A stretch of 64,000 nt of DNA from an uncultured Clostridia bacterium (GTDB taxonomy: Bacteria > Bacillota > Clostridia > UMGS1810). The stretch lies in contig CAKSTI010000014.1 of the NCBI GenBank assembly GCA_934500705.1, forward strand, positions 1 to 64,000. Reading direction: 5' to 3'. A program made the position numbers and the translations under genes. The notes beneath the pieces are model-generated. The model ran no database searches and was not told the origin of the DNA. It saw nothing but the letters and a program-made list of their open reading frames with translations. Shown here piece by piece: positions 1 through 8,622 of this stretch (its first letter is position 1; each line of letters begins with the position of its first letter).

Positions 1-126
1 TTTGCATTAAAACTAATCTCAAATTAACGAGAACCTTATTTTTTATGCTGTTCATTTTTCAAAGACCAAATGTGCGCTTTTCACAAGCGACTTGATTATG
101 ATACCACAACGGAGCGGCTTTGTCAA
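1..126 (-). promoter_or_regulatory. rRNA operon promoter and leader, running off the left edge
   Basis: On the minus strand a near-consensus promoter (TTGACA at 126-121, 17-base spacer, TATCAT at 103-98) is followed by a leader containing TCTTTGAAAAATGAACAGC. This segment is typical of leaders and spacers of Clostridia rRNA operons. The 16S gene would start just beyond base 1, so it is inferred and not seen. The promoter lies back to back with the glycogen operon promoter. Confidence 0.6.
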
Positions 127-291
127 CACTTTTTTCGATTTTTTTGTAATATATCCATTTTACACAATATGCCAATTTTTGGCGGCGGTATTTTTAAAAG
201 AATTGTCCATTGACATTTTTCGCAGGCGGTGATTTTGACATTTGGTTAATTCGGTGTAATAATGCACAAGATATTTGTATAATTTTAAATA

Positions 292-321
292 TGGTCAAGT
301 ATAGCACCTATGTGGTATAAT
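292..321 (+). promoter_or_regulatory. promoter of the glycogen operon
   Basis: A TATAAT box at 316-321, preceded by TGTGG, has a weak -35 (TGGTCA at 292-297) 18 bases upstream. The predicted transcript starts near 328, about 60 bases before glgB. The rest of 127-386 is AT-rich and shows no gene. A second possible -35 (TTGACA, 235-240) with TAATAA lies further upstream. Confidence 0.5.
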
Positions 322-386
322 AGATAGAGGTACAATATAATTGTAGAAAAAGGTCGAAAGAATACATTTATAAAGGGCGAATGGTT

Positions 387-2282
387 ATGACAATTATTAA
401 ACGAAACAACACAGCAAACATCGGAGATATTTCGGAGGAAATTGACCGTTTTTCACACGGGGGGTCATATAAAGCTTACGAATTTATGGGGTGTCACAGA
501 TCGGAAAACGGATATGTCTTCCGTGTGTGGGCGCCGAATGCAAGGAGCATCAGCGTTACGGGCGACTTTAACGACTGGGACAGGGGCGCCTGCCCGATGT
601 CGCAGACGGGCGGCGGAATATGGGAGGCGTGCGTATCCGGTGCGAGGGTTTATGACAACTACAAGTACTGCATTGAAACTGCGGACGGGAGATTTATATA
701 CAAAAGCGACCCTTACGCCTTTCACACGTGCACAAGACCGGAAAATGCGAGCAAAATTTACGATATTGACGAATATAAATGGACAGACCGTATATATTTA
801 GAAAACAGGGACAAACACAACGTCCTCGAAGCACCCGTAAATATTTACGAGGTTCACTTGGGCTCGTGGAAAAAATACGCAGACGGCAACTTTTACAACT
901 ACCGTGAGCTTGCAAAGCAGCTTGCGCCGTATGCCAAAAAGATGGGATACACGCACATTGAGATTATGCCTGTTTCCGAGTACCCTTACGACCCGTCGTG
1001 GGGTTACCAGGTGACGGGTTACTATGCGCCGACGTCAAGATACGGAACGCCGGAGGACTTTGCCGCATTTGTGGACACTTGCCACTCTTACGGTTTGGGA
1101 GTTATTCTGGACTGGGTGGGGGCGCACTTTCCCAAGGACGAAAACGGTCTTTACGAATTTGACGGCTCGTGCTGTTACGAGTACGCAGACCCGCTCAAAA
1201 ACGAGCACCCCGACTGGAACACGAGGATTTTTGACTACGGGAGAAACGAGGTTATGTCGTTCCTCATTTCAAACGTCGTTTTCTGGCAGGACAAATACCA
1301 CATTGACGGAATAAGGGTGGACGCCGTGGCGTCTATGCTCTATCTCGACTACGGCAAAAAAGACGGAGAGTGGAGGCCGAACAAATACGGCGGAAACTAC
1401 AATCTGGAAGCGATAGAGTTTTTAAAGAAAATGAACACAATCTCGTTTGCGTTCAACCCGTCGGTGATGATGATTGCGGAGGAGTCAACGGCTTTTCCGA
1501 TGATTACAAAGCCGGTGTACGACGGAGGACTGGGATTTAACTTTAAGTGGAATATGGGTTGGATGAACGATATGCTGGGGTATATGTCGACTGACCCGCT
1601 GTTCAGAAAAGGACGGCACAACAATCTGACATTCTCACTGACGTATGCGTTCTCGGAAAACTACATTCTGCCCCTCTCGCACGACGAGGTGGTGCACGGA
1701 AAGTGCTCGATGATTGGCAAGATGCCCGGAGAATACGAGGACAAGTTTGCAAACCTGCGGACGTTCTACGGCTATATGATGGCGCACCCCGGAAAGAAGC
1801 TGTCGTTTATGGGCAACGAGTTTGCACAGTTCATAGAGTGGGACTACTCAAAGGAGCTTGACTGGCTGCTGCTCGACTATGAGCCGCACAGGCAGATGCA
1901 AAAGTACGTTAAGGACTTAAACAAGTTCTACCTTGCAAACAGGGCGTTCTGGGAGAACGACAGCGACTGGAACGGATTTAAGTGGATTTGCCCGGACGAC
2001 AACGACCAGTCGATAATATCGTTCAGGAGAATTGACAAAAAGGGCAATGAGATAATAGCGGTGTGCAACTTCTGCCCGGTGACAAGGCACGGGTACCGCA
2101 TAGGCGTGCCGGAGAAGGGAACGTACAAGTGCGTATTTTCGAGTGACAAGAAAATTTACGGAGGAAAGGGAGAGCGGGTTGTGAGCGCAAAGTCCAAGGA
2201 CATTCCGATGCACAGAATGGACAACAGCATCGGCATCACAATCCCGGCGCTTTCAGTTTCGTACTACAAACTTATAAAGTAA
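387..2282 (+). CDS. glgB: 1,4-alpha-glucan branching enzyme
   Basis: This enzyme cuts alpha-1,4 glucan chains and rejoins them as alpha-1,6 branches during cytoplasmic glycogen synthesis. An N-terminal CBM48-like beta domain (about residues 40-130, RVWAPNARSISVTGDFNDW) precedes a GH13 barrel. The barrel has nucleophile D312 in GIRVDAV, acid/base E365 in IAEEST and D433 in LSHDEVVHGK. The C-terminal all-beta domain is complete, and 631 residues is normal for the family. The start at 387 is preferred over 381 because AAAGGG at 372-377 is correctly spaced only for the later ATG. It is the first gene of the glg operon, with glgC 23 bases downstream. Confidence 0.96.
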   Translation: MTIIKRNNTANIGDISEEIDRFSHGGSYKAYEFMGCHRSENGYVFRVWAPNARSISVTGDFNDWDRGACPMSQTGGGIWEACVSGARVYDNYKYCIETADGRFIYKSDPYAFHTCTRPENASKIYDIDEYKWTDRIYLENRDKHNVLEAPVNIYEVHLGSWKKYADGNFYNYRELAKQLAPYAKKMGYTHIEIMPVSEYPYDPSWGYQVTGYYAPTSRYGTPEDFAAFVDTCHSYGLGVILDWVGAHFPKDENGLYEFDGSCCYEYADPLKNEHPDWNTRIFDYGRNEVMSFLISNVVFWQDKYHIDGIRVDAVASMLYLDYGKKDGEWRPNKYGGNYNLEAIEFLKKMNTISFAFNPSVMMIAEESTAFPMITKPVYDGGLGFNFKWNMGWMNDMLGYMSTDPLFRKGRHNNLTFSLTYAFSENYILPLSHDEVVHGKCSMIGKMPGEYEDKFANLRTFYGYMMAHPGKKLSFMGNEFAQFIEWDYSKELDWLLLDYEPHRQMQKYVKDLNKFYLANRAFWENDSDWNGFKWICPDDNDQSIISFRRIDKKGNEIIAVCNFCPVTRHGYRIGVPEKGTYKCVFSSDKKIYGGKGERVVSAKSKDIPMHRMDNSIGITIPALSVSYYKLIK

Positions 2283-2305
2283 AAACACCTTAGGAGGTAA
2301 GTATT

Positions 2306-3493
2306 ATGTATTCAACCAATTCAATGCGCAAAGAATGTATCGCTATGCTGTTAGCCGGCGGTCAGGGGAGCAGACTTCTTGCACTTACCAAAAAAACGGC
2401 AAAGCCCGCCGTTCCTTTCGGAGGAAAGTACAGAATTATAGATTTTCCGCTTTCCAACTGCGTAAATTCGGGCATTGATACAGTCGGCATTATGACGCAA
2501 TATCAACCTCTGGAACTAAACGACTATATCGGCAACGGAACACCGTGGGGACTCAACCGCAGTTTCGGCGGGGTGCACATTCTGCCCCCGTACTCAAAGA
2601 GCGGAAAGAGCGAGTGGTACAAGGGTACGGCAAATGCGATTTACCAGAATATCCGATTTGTGGACAGGTACAATCCGACGTACGTGCTTGTGCTGTCGGG
2701 CGACCACATCTACAAGATGGACTACGCAAAAATGCTGGAATTCCACAAGGAGAACAACTCCGAGTGCACCATTGCGGTGCTCGATGTGCCGATTGAGGAG
2801 GCGTCGAGGTTCGGAATTATGAACACCAACGCAGACAACTCGATTTACGAATTTGAGGAAAAGCCGAAGGAGCCTAAGAGCACAAAGGCGTCTATGGGAG
2901 TGTATCTGTTTAACTGGGATATTTTGAGAAAGTATTTGATTGAGGACGAGGAAAACGAGGAGTCGTCAAACGACTTCGGCAAAGACGTAATCCCCAAACT
3001 GCTTGCGGACAAAAGAAAGCTGTTTGCGTACAAGTTTGACGGATACTGGAAAGACGTGGGCACAATCCAGAGTCTGTGGGAGGCTAATATGGACCTCATT
3101 GACCCGAACGTGCCGATTGAGCTTAAAGACCCCGACTTTAAAATCTACGCAAGGAACTACTCTCAGCCGGCGACGTACGTTGCGGACTCGTCAAAGATAA
3201 GCAACTCGCTGATTTCCGAGGGGTGCATAATAAACGGCACGGTGGAGCACTCGGTTGTATCGACGGGCTGTGTTGTGGAGGAAGGCGCTGTGGTTAAAAA
3301 CGCTTTCATTATGCCGGACACCGTTGTCAAAAAAGGTGCAACGGTGCAGTATTCCATTGTCAGCGCACGCTGTATGATCGGCGAAAACGCAAAAGTGGGA
3401 AGAGAGCCGAAAAGTCCGGGCGGTGTGCCCAAAAAGATTTGCGTACTTAGCAAGCACACGGTTGTAGCGGACGGCGAAAGCATTACGGAATAG
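2306..3493 (+). CDS. glgC: glucose-1-phosphate adenylyltransferase, catalytic subunit
   Basis: The protein makes ADP-glucose from glucose-1-phosphate and ATP, the committed step of bacterial glycogen synthesis. It has the nucleotidyltransferase signature LAGGQGSRL (residues 17-25), AKPAVPFGGKYRIIDF and the metal-site region SGDHIYKMDY. The C-terminus is a left-handed beta-helix of hexapeptide repeats. An AGGAGGT ribosome site precedes the ATG. It lies between glgB and glgD in one operon. GlgD is probably its regulatory partner, as known for GlgC/GlgD pairs of Firmicutes. Confidence 0.96.
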   Translation: MYSTNSMRKECIAMLLAGGQGSRLLALTKKTAKPAVPFGGKYRIIDFPLSNCVNSGIDTVGIMTQYQPLELNDYIGNGTPWGLNRSFGGVHILPPYSKSGKSEWYKGTANAIYQNIRFVDRYNPTYVLVLSGDHIYKMDYAKMLEFHKENNSECTIAVLDVPIEEASRFGIMNTNADNSIYEFEEKPKEPKSTKASMGVYLFNWDILRKYLIEDEENEESSNDFGKDVIPKLLADKRKLFAYKFDGYWKDVGTIQSLWEANMDLIDPNVPIELKDPDFKIYARNYSQPATYVADSSKISNSLISEGCIINGTVEHSVVSTGCVVEEGAVVKNAFIMPDTVVKKGATVQYSIVSARCMIGENAKVGREPKSPGGVPKKICVLSKHTVVADGESITE

Positions 3494-3508
3494 GGAGAGT
3501 GACAGATT

Positions 3509-4624
3509 ATGAAAATGTCGGGAATAATTTTTTCAAACATATATGACACGCCGATGGGCGACCTTACGATGCACAGAACGGTTGCGTCTATGCCCTTTGG
3601 CGGCAGATACCGCTTTGTTGACTTTGTGCTCTCCAATATGGTGAACTCAAACATCTCATCAATCGGTGTTATTACCAAATACAACTACCAGTCGCTTATG
3701 GACCACCTGGGCGGCGGCGCTGACTGGGATTTGAACAGAAAGGACGCAAACCTCTACATTCTGCCCCCGTTTGCAACGGGCATTACCAATGTATACAGGG
3801 GAAATTTGGAGGCGCTGTTTAACGCTGTGTCGTTCCTCAACGCAACAAAGCCTGACTATGTGGTTATGTGCGACACGACGGTTATATGCAACATAGACTT
3901 TAACGAGGCATTAAAGTCACACATAGACTCCGGTGCGGACGTTACGGCGATATGCAACAGGCACATTGAGGACTACGAGTGCGACAGCAACGACCTTGTT
4001 TTAAAGGCGGAAAACGGAATAGTAAACGACCTTGCCATAGGATATATGCTCGGCGAGGATTCGATGATTGGAATGGGAATGTTTATAATAGAAAGAAAAA
4101 CCCTTTTGGGCATTATAAACAGCTACGTTTCACGTGGGAGATACAGCTTTGAAAAGGACTATCTGCTGACACGGTTTGTAGACAACTCAATTAAGATAAA
4201 CACATACGAGTTCAAGGGTGCGGTTTTGAGGAACCACAACGTACTCTCCTACTACAAAAACAACTTTAAGCTGATGAAGCCGGAAATCAGAAACGATATA
4301 TTCAAAAACGACGCCGTAATAAGGACAAAAGTCCGTGACCAGGCGCCCGCGTCTTACCACGACGGGTGCTCAGCCAAAAACTGTATGGTTGCCGACGGCT
4401 GCGACATTTGGGGAACGGTGGAAAATTCCGTGCTGTTCAGAGGTGTAACAATAGAAAAAGGTGCGGTTGTAAAGAACTCTATTGTGATGCAGGGCACAAA
4501 AATCGGCTCCGGAGCGTCCATAGATTGTGCTATTATAGACAAAGACGTGTCGGTTTCGCAGGGTGCGGTCTTGACAGGAACGCAGCAAACGCCTATAATA
4601 ATCCATAAGGGCGAAGTTATATGA
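3509..4624 (+). CDS. glgD: GlgD, non-catalytic ADP-glucose pyrophosphorylase subunit
   Basis: This is a paralogue of GlgC. The fold is recognisable (MPFGGRYRFVDFVLSN, a YRGN segment and a C-terminal hexapeptide beta-helix), but the catalytic parts are worn. The N-terminal LAGGQGSRL loop is absent, and the GDHIYKMD motif of GlgC is replaced by CDTTVICNID. In Firmicutes GlgD has little activity alone and tunes GlgC in a hetero-oligomer, and that role is inferred here. It starts 15 bases after glgC with a GGGAGAG ribosome site, which fits matched production of the two subunits. Confidence 0.93.
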   Translation: MKMSGIIFSNIYDTPMGDLTMHRTVASMPFGGRYRFVDFVLSNMVNSNISSIGVITKYNYQSLMDHLGGGADWDLNRKDANLYILPPFATGITNVYRGNLEALFNAVSFLNATKPDYVVMCDTTVICNIDFNEALKSHIDSGADVTAICNRHIEDYECDSNDLVLKAENGIVNDLAIGYMLGEDSMIGMGMFIIERKTLLGIINSYVSRGRYSFEKDYLLTRFVDNSIKINTYEFKGAVLRNHNVLSYYKNNFKLMKPEIRNDIFKNDAVIRTKVRDQAPASYHDGCSAKNCMVADGCDIWGTVENSVLFRGVTIEKGAVVKNSIVMQGTKIGSGASIDCAIIDKDVSVSQGAVLTGTQQTPIIIHKGEVI

Positions 4625-4648
4625 AATAAATAAAAAGGCGGAATACAG

Positions 4649-6106
4649 ATGAAGATACTTTTTGCAGCAAGCGAGGCTGCGCCTTTTGCCAAATCCGGCG
4701 GACTTGCCGACGTGGCGGGTGCACTTCCGTCTGCTCTTTCCAAAATCAAGGACAACGAAGTTTGCGTTATCCTACCTTACTACAAGTCAATTAAATTCAA
4801 CCCCGAGATAAATGCGCAGTACGTGGGCAACCTCTACGTTCCGCTGGCGTGGCGGAGCGTGTACGCAGGCGTATTCAAGGCGGTTGTTAAAAACACGGGA
4901 CGTGGCAAGAACAAGCGTGCCGACCTGGTTTACTACTTTATAGACAACGAATATTACTTTAACCGTGACGGTCTTTACGGATATGCAGACGACGGAGAGA
5001 GGTTTGCCTTCTTTTCAAAGGCGGTGCTCGAATGTTTGCAGCTTATAGGCTTTGTGCCGAACGTCATACACTTAAACGACTGGCAGACGGGATTTTTGCC
5101 CCTGTTTTTAAAGGCGCACTACTCCCAGCTTGATATGTATAAGAACATTCGCACGGTATTTACAATACACAACATTGAGTACCAGGGAAAAGCCGACCCC
5201 AACTTCCTCTCCGAGGTGCTGGGCGTTGACGAAAACTGGCGCAATGTGTGCACGTTTGACGGGCTGATTAATGCAATGAAAACGGCGATTGTGCTCAGCG
5301 ACAAGATAACCACGGTTTCGCAGACGTACTCGCACGAGATTAAATACGCATACTTTGCAAACGGCTTGGAGGACATTCTGCGTGAGAACGAATACAAGCT
5401 GTGCGGTGTGGTAAACGGCATAGACACCGAGCTTTACAATGCGGAAAAAGACCCCAAAATCAAGTTTAACTACAAGCCGACAGACCTTGAAGGCAAGGCT
5501 AAGGACAAGGAGTATTTGCAAAAGAAGCTCGGACTTGCGGTGAACCCCGACATTCCGATTGTAGCGATGGTTTCAAGGCTCGTAAAGCACAAGGGGCTTG
5601 AACTTGTGGACTACATCTCACAGGAATTTACAAATGTGAATATGCAGTTTGTGGTGCTGGGAACGGGCGACAAAAAATATGAGGATATGTTCCACTTTTT
5701 GGCGTATTGCCACCCGGAGAAGGTTTCGGCAAACATAACGTTCAGCGCTGATTTGGCGAGCGAGATTTACGCCGGTGCGGACTTTTTGCTTATGCCGTCC
5801 AAGAGTGAGCCGTGCGGACTTTCGCAGCTTATTGCTATGCGGTACGGCACAATCCCGATTGTGAGGGAAACGGGCGGTCTTGTGGACACCGTTCCGCCGA
5901 TTAACACGGAAACGCTCGACGGCAGAGGATTTACATTCAAGGTGTTCAATGCGCACGATATGCTCGGCGCAATAGAGCGTGCCGTGGCGTTTTACGGCGA
6001 CAAGACAAAACTCAGTGCATTCCGCACAAGGATAATGAAGTATGACAGCAGCTGGAAAATCCCTGCGGACACATATATGGGTATATACAACGAACTTGTT
6101 AATTAG
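4649..6106 (+). CDS. glgA: glycogen synthase (ADP-glucose, GT5)
   Basis: The enzyme transfers glucose from ADP-glucose to the non-reducing end of growing glucan. The N-terminal KSGGLADVAGALP motif (residues 15-27) is the GT5 ADP-glucose loop. The second Rossmann half carries VSRLVKHKGLEL and the SEPCGLSQLIAMRYGTIP region with the catalytic glutamate and phosphate-binding residues. 485 residues is full length. GGCGG precedes the ATG, and the gene continues the operon directly after glgD. Confidence 0.96.
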   Translation: MKILFAASEAAPFAKSGGLADVAGALPSALSKIKDNEVCVILPYYKSIKFNPEINAQYVGNLYVPLAWRSVYAGVFKAVVKNTGRGKNKRADLVYYFIDNEYYFNRDGLYGYADDGERFAFFSKAVLECLQLIGFVPNVIHLNDWQTGFLPLFLKAHYSQLDMYKNIRTVFTIHNIEYQGKADPNFLSEVLGVDENWRNVCTFDGLINAMKTAIVLSDKITTVSQTYSHEIKYAYFANGLEDILRENEYKLCGVVNGIDTELYNAEKDPKIKFNYKPTDLEGKAKDKEYLQKKLGLAVNPDIPIVAMVSRLVKHKGLELVDYISQEFTNVNMQFVVLGTGDKKYEDMFHFLAYCHPEKVSANITFSADLASEIYAGADFLLMPSKSEPCGLSQLIAMRYGTIPIVRETGGLVDTVPPINTETLDGRGFTFKVFNAHDMLGAIERAVAFYGDKTKLSAFRTRIMKYDSSWKIPADTYMGIYNELVN

Positions 6107-6136
6107 CTTGCCCAACCAATGAAAGGAATGATAGTA

Positions 6137-8545
6137 ATGAAGATAGACCAGAAAACCGCAATGAGCCTTATGGACGAAAAGTGCAGAAACAACTTTGGCT
6201 GCGACCTGTCGGAGGCTACACAGCATCAGATATATATGACGGTGTGTATGGTTGTGAGAGATATTCTTGCCGAAAAGAATATGGACTTTAATAAGGCGGC
6301 GGGAAATAAAGAGGAAAAACAGGTGTTCTATATGTCTATGGAATTTCTCGTAGGCACATCGCTCCACAACAACCTCTACAACCTCGGAATTGAGGACGTA
6401 TTTAAAAAGGCGCTCAAATCCGTAGGTACGGACATAGAAAACATTTACAGAATTGAGCCTGACGCAGGTCTTGGCAACGGCGGTCTGGGAAGACTCGCAT
6501 CTTGCTATATGGACTCGATGACTTCACTTGGTATTCCTGCGACGGGATATTCAATTCGTTATGAATTTGGTATTTTCAAGCAGAAAATAATAGACGGCTG
6601 GCAGATGGAGTTCCCCGACGACTGGCTCAACCTCGGTGACGTTTGGCTCAAAGGCAGACCCGACGAGTCTGTTGAGGTGCACTTTGGCGGATATGTAAAC
6701 GAATGGTTTGACGAGGGCGGACATCACATTGAGCACCTCGACTACAACACGGTGCTTGCGGTACCCTACGATATGCTGATTTCCGGCTACGACACAAAGG
6801 CTGTAAACAAGCTGGTTTTGTGGAGCGCAAAGTCGCCTAAGAGTTTTGATATGACCGCATTTTCACGTGGCGACTACGCAAAGGCGATTGAGGAAAACAC
6901 AAAAGCCGAGGTAATATCAAAGGTTCTCTACCCGGCGGACGACCACATCGAGGGCAAGATTTTAAGGCTTAAACAGCAGTACTTCTTTGTGAGTGCGTCA
7001 CTGCAAACAATCACAAGGAAGCACTTTGCAAAATACAAGACGCTCGACAACCTTGCAGACAAGGTTTCCGTTCACATCAATGACACTCACCCGTCGCTGT
7101 GCGTGCCGGAGCTTATGCGCATACTTATGGACGACTACGGCTACGGCTGGGACGATGCGTGGGAGATTTGCAAAGCTACTCTCTCCTACACCAACCACAC
7201 GGTAATGAGCGAGGCATTGGAGAGATGGAACGAGAATATGTTCTCGCAGCAGCTCCCCAGAATTCACCAGATTGTTGCGGAGATTAACCGCAGACTGATA
7301 ATAGATTTGCAGAAGGTTTACCCCGGCGACAACGCCAAGATTGAATATATGGCGGTTATTGCAAACGGCGAGGTACGTATGGCAAACCTGTGTCTGGCGT
7401 GCTGCCATATGGTAAACGGCGTTTCAAAACTGCACACGGAAATTCTGGAAAACAGCATTTTCCGTGACTACTACAACATTGAACCCGACAAGTTTACAAA
7501 CGTTACAAACGGCATTGCATACAGAAGATGGCTTTGCCAGTCCAATCCCCTGCTTACAGACTACCTTGACTCTTTAATCGGCGGCGGATACAAAAAGGAC
7601 TCGAACGAGCTTGAAAAGCTCCTCAAATTCAAGGGTGACAAGGAAGTCCTCGACAAGTTATTTGAGATAAAGCACGCAAACAAGGAAAGACTTGCGGAGT
7701 ATATATTAAAGAAAAACGGCATAAAAGTTGACCCGAACAGCATTTTTGACGTGCAGATAAAGAGACTTCACGAATACAAGCGCCAGCTCTTAAACGTGTT
7801 GCAGATACTGGATATGTACCTCAAAATCAAGGCAAATCCGAATATGGAATTTATGCCGAGGACGTTTATATTTGCGGCAAAGGCGTCTGCCGGCTACTTT
7901 ATGGCAAAGCAGATTATCCGCCTTATATGCGCAGTTTCCAACACGATAAACTCCGACCCCGTTGTGCGTGACAAGATAAAGGTTGTATTTATTGAGGACT
8001 ACAAGGTTTCGCTTGCGGAGATTATCATTCCGGCGGCGGACATCTCGGAGCAGATTTCCATTGCCGGCAAAGAGGCGTCCGGCACGGGCAATATGAAGCT
8101 GATGATAAACGGTGCGGTAACTCTCGGCACTCTCGACGGTGCAAATGTTGAGATATTTGAACAGGTGGGCAAAGACAACATATTCCTGTTCGGACTCAAA
8201 GCGGACGAGGTGGAACAGCTTTGGAGACAGGGTTACTATCCGCTCGACTATGTGAACGCAAACAGTTCGCTTAAAGACGTGCTGAGTCTCCTTACGTCAA
8301 ACACACTCGGAACAAGGTTTGACGATATTTACAAGTCACTGCTTACAAACGCATTCGGCACTGCCGATGCGTATATGACTCTCGCCGACTTTGACTCCTA
8401 TGTAAAGGCGCAGGAGCTTGTGGGCAGAACGTACGGCGACAAGTACAAGTTTGCCGATATGTCGCTTACAAACATTGCAAAGGCAGGTATTTTCTCTGCC
8501 GACAGAGCGATTAATGAGTATGCAGACAGAATTTGGCACTGCTGA
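6137..8545 (+). CDS. glgP: glycogen phosphorylase (GT35, PLP-dependent)
   Basis: The enzyme releases glucose-1-phosphate from glycogen, so this operon carries both synthesis and breakdown. The pyridoxal-phosphate lysine is about residue 654 in ASGTGNMKLMINGA, followed by LGTLDGANVEI. The N-terminus has FYMSMEFLVG and GNGGLGRLASC, both typical of the family. The ATG at 6137 is chosen because AAAGGA at 6122-6127 sits nine bases before it. In-frame ATGs at 6119 and 6128 lack such a site. The product is 802 residues, close to the usual length. Confidence 0.96.
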   Translation: MKIDQKTAMSLMDEKCRNNFGCDLSEATQHQIYMTVCMVVRDILAEKNMDFNKAAGNKEEKQVFYMSMEFLVGTSLHNNLYNLGIEDVFKKALKSVGTDIENIYRIEPDAGLGNGGLGRLASCYMDSMTSLGIPATGYSIRYEFGIFKQKIIDGWQMEFPDDWLNLGDVWLKGRPDESVEVHFGGYVNEWFDEGGHHIEHLDYNTVLAVPYDMLISGYDTKAVNKLVLWSAKSPKSFDMTAFSRGDYAKAIEENTKAEVISKVLYPADDHIEGKILRLKQQYFFVSASLQTITRKHFAKYKTLDNLADKVSVHINDTHPSLCVPELMRILMDDYGYGWDDAWEICKATLSYTNHTVMSEALERWNENMFSQQLPRIHQIVAEINRRLIIDLQKVYPGDNAKIEYMAVIANGEVRMANLCLACCHMVNGVSKLHTEILENSIFRDYYNIEPDKFTNVTNGIAYRRWLCQSNPLLTDYLDSLIGGGYKKDSNELEKLLKFKGDKEVLDKLFEIKHANKERLAEYILKKNGIKVDPNSIFDVQIKRLHEYKRQLLNVLQILDMYLKIKANPNMEFMPRTFIFAAKASAGYFMAKQIIRLICAVSNTINSDPVVRDKIKVVFIEDYKVSLAEIIIPAADISEQISIAGKEASGTGNMKLMINGAVTLGTLDGANVEIFEQVGKDNIFLFGLKADEVEQLWRQGYYPLDYVNANSSLKDVLSLLTSNTLGTRFDDIYKSLLTNAFGTADAYMTLADFDSYVKAQELVGRTYGDKYKFADMSLTNIAKAGIFSADRAINEYADRIWHC

Positions 8546-8581
8546 GGCTGTAAAAAAACGTACAGACAGTAGTCAACAATG

Positions 8582-8602
8582 CGGGCGGATAATATCCGCC
8601 CG
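8582..8602. repeat. perfect hairpin between glgP and the amylase gene
   Basis: A nine-base stem (CGGGCGGAT / ATCCGCCCG) with an AAT loop lies 21 bases before the amylase start and has no T-tract. It could act as an mRNA stabiliser or weak attenuator. Just upstream (8548-8563), GGCTGTAAAAAAACG matches the end of the dispersed repeat found at 53219, which suggests a worn repeat remnant. Confidence 0.5.
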
Positions 8603-8622
8603 TTCAATCAATGAGGAATTTT

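Noticed and set aside
3163..3684. 173-codon minus-strand ORF across the glgC/glgD junction
   Set aside because: It is a shadow of two well-supported genes, and the translation has no recognisable family.
4361..4620. Frameshift or domain loss in glgD because catalytic motifs are missing
   Set aside because: The frame is intact and full length. Loss of catalytic motifs is the normal state of GlgD regulatory subunits.
6119..6136. Upstream ATG codons as the glgP start
   Set aside because: The ribosome site AAAGGA lies between them and the ATG at 6137, which has correct spacing and the usual N-terminus.
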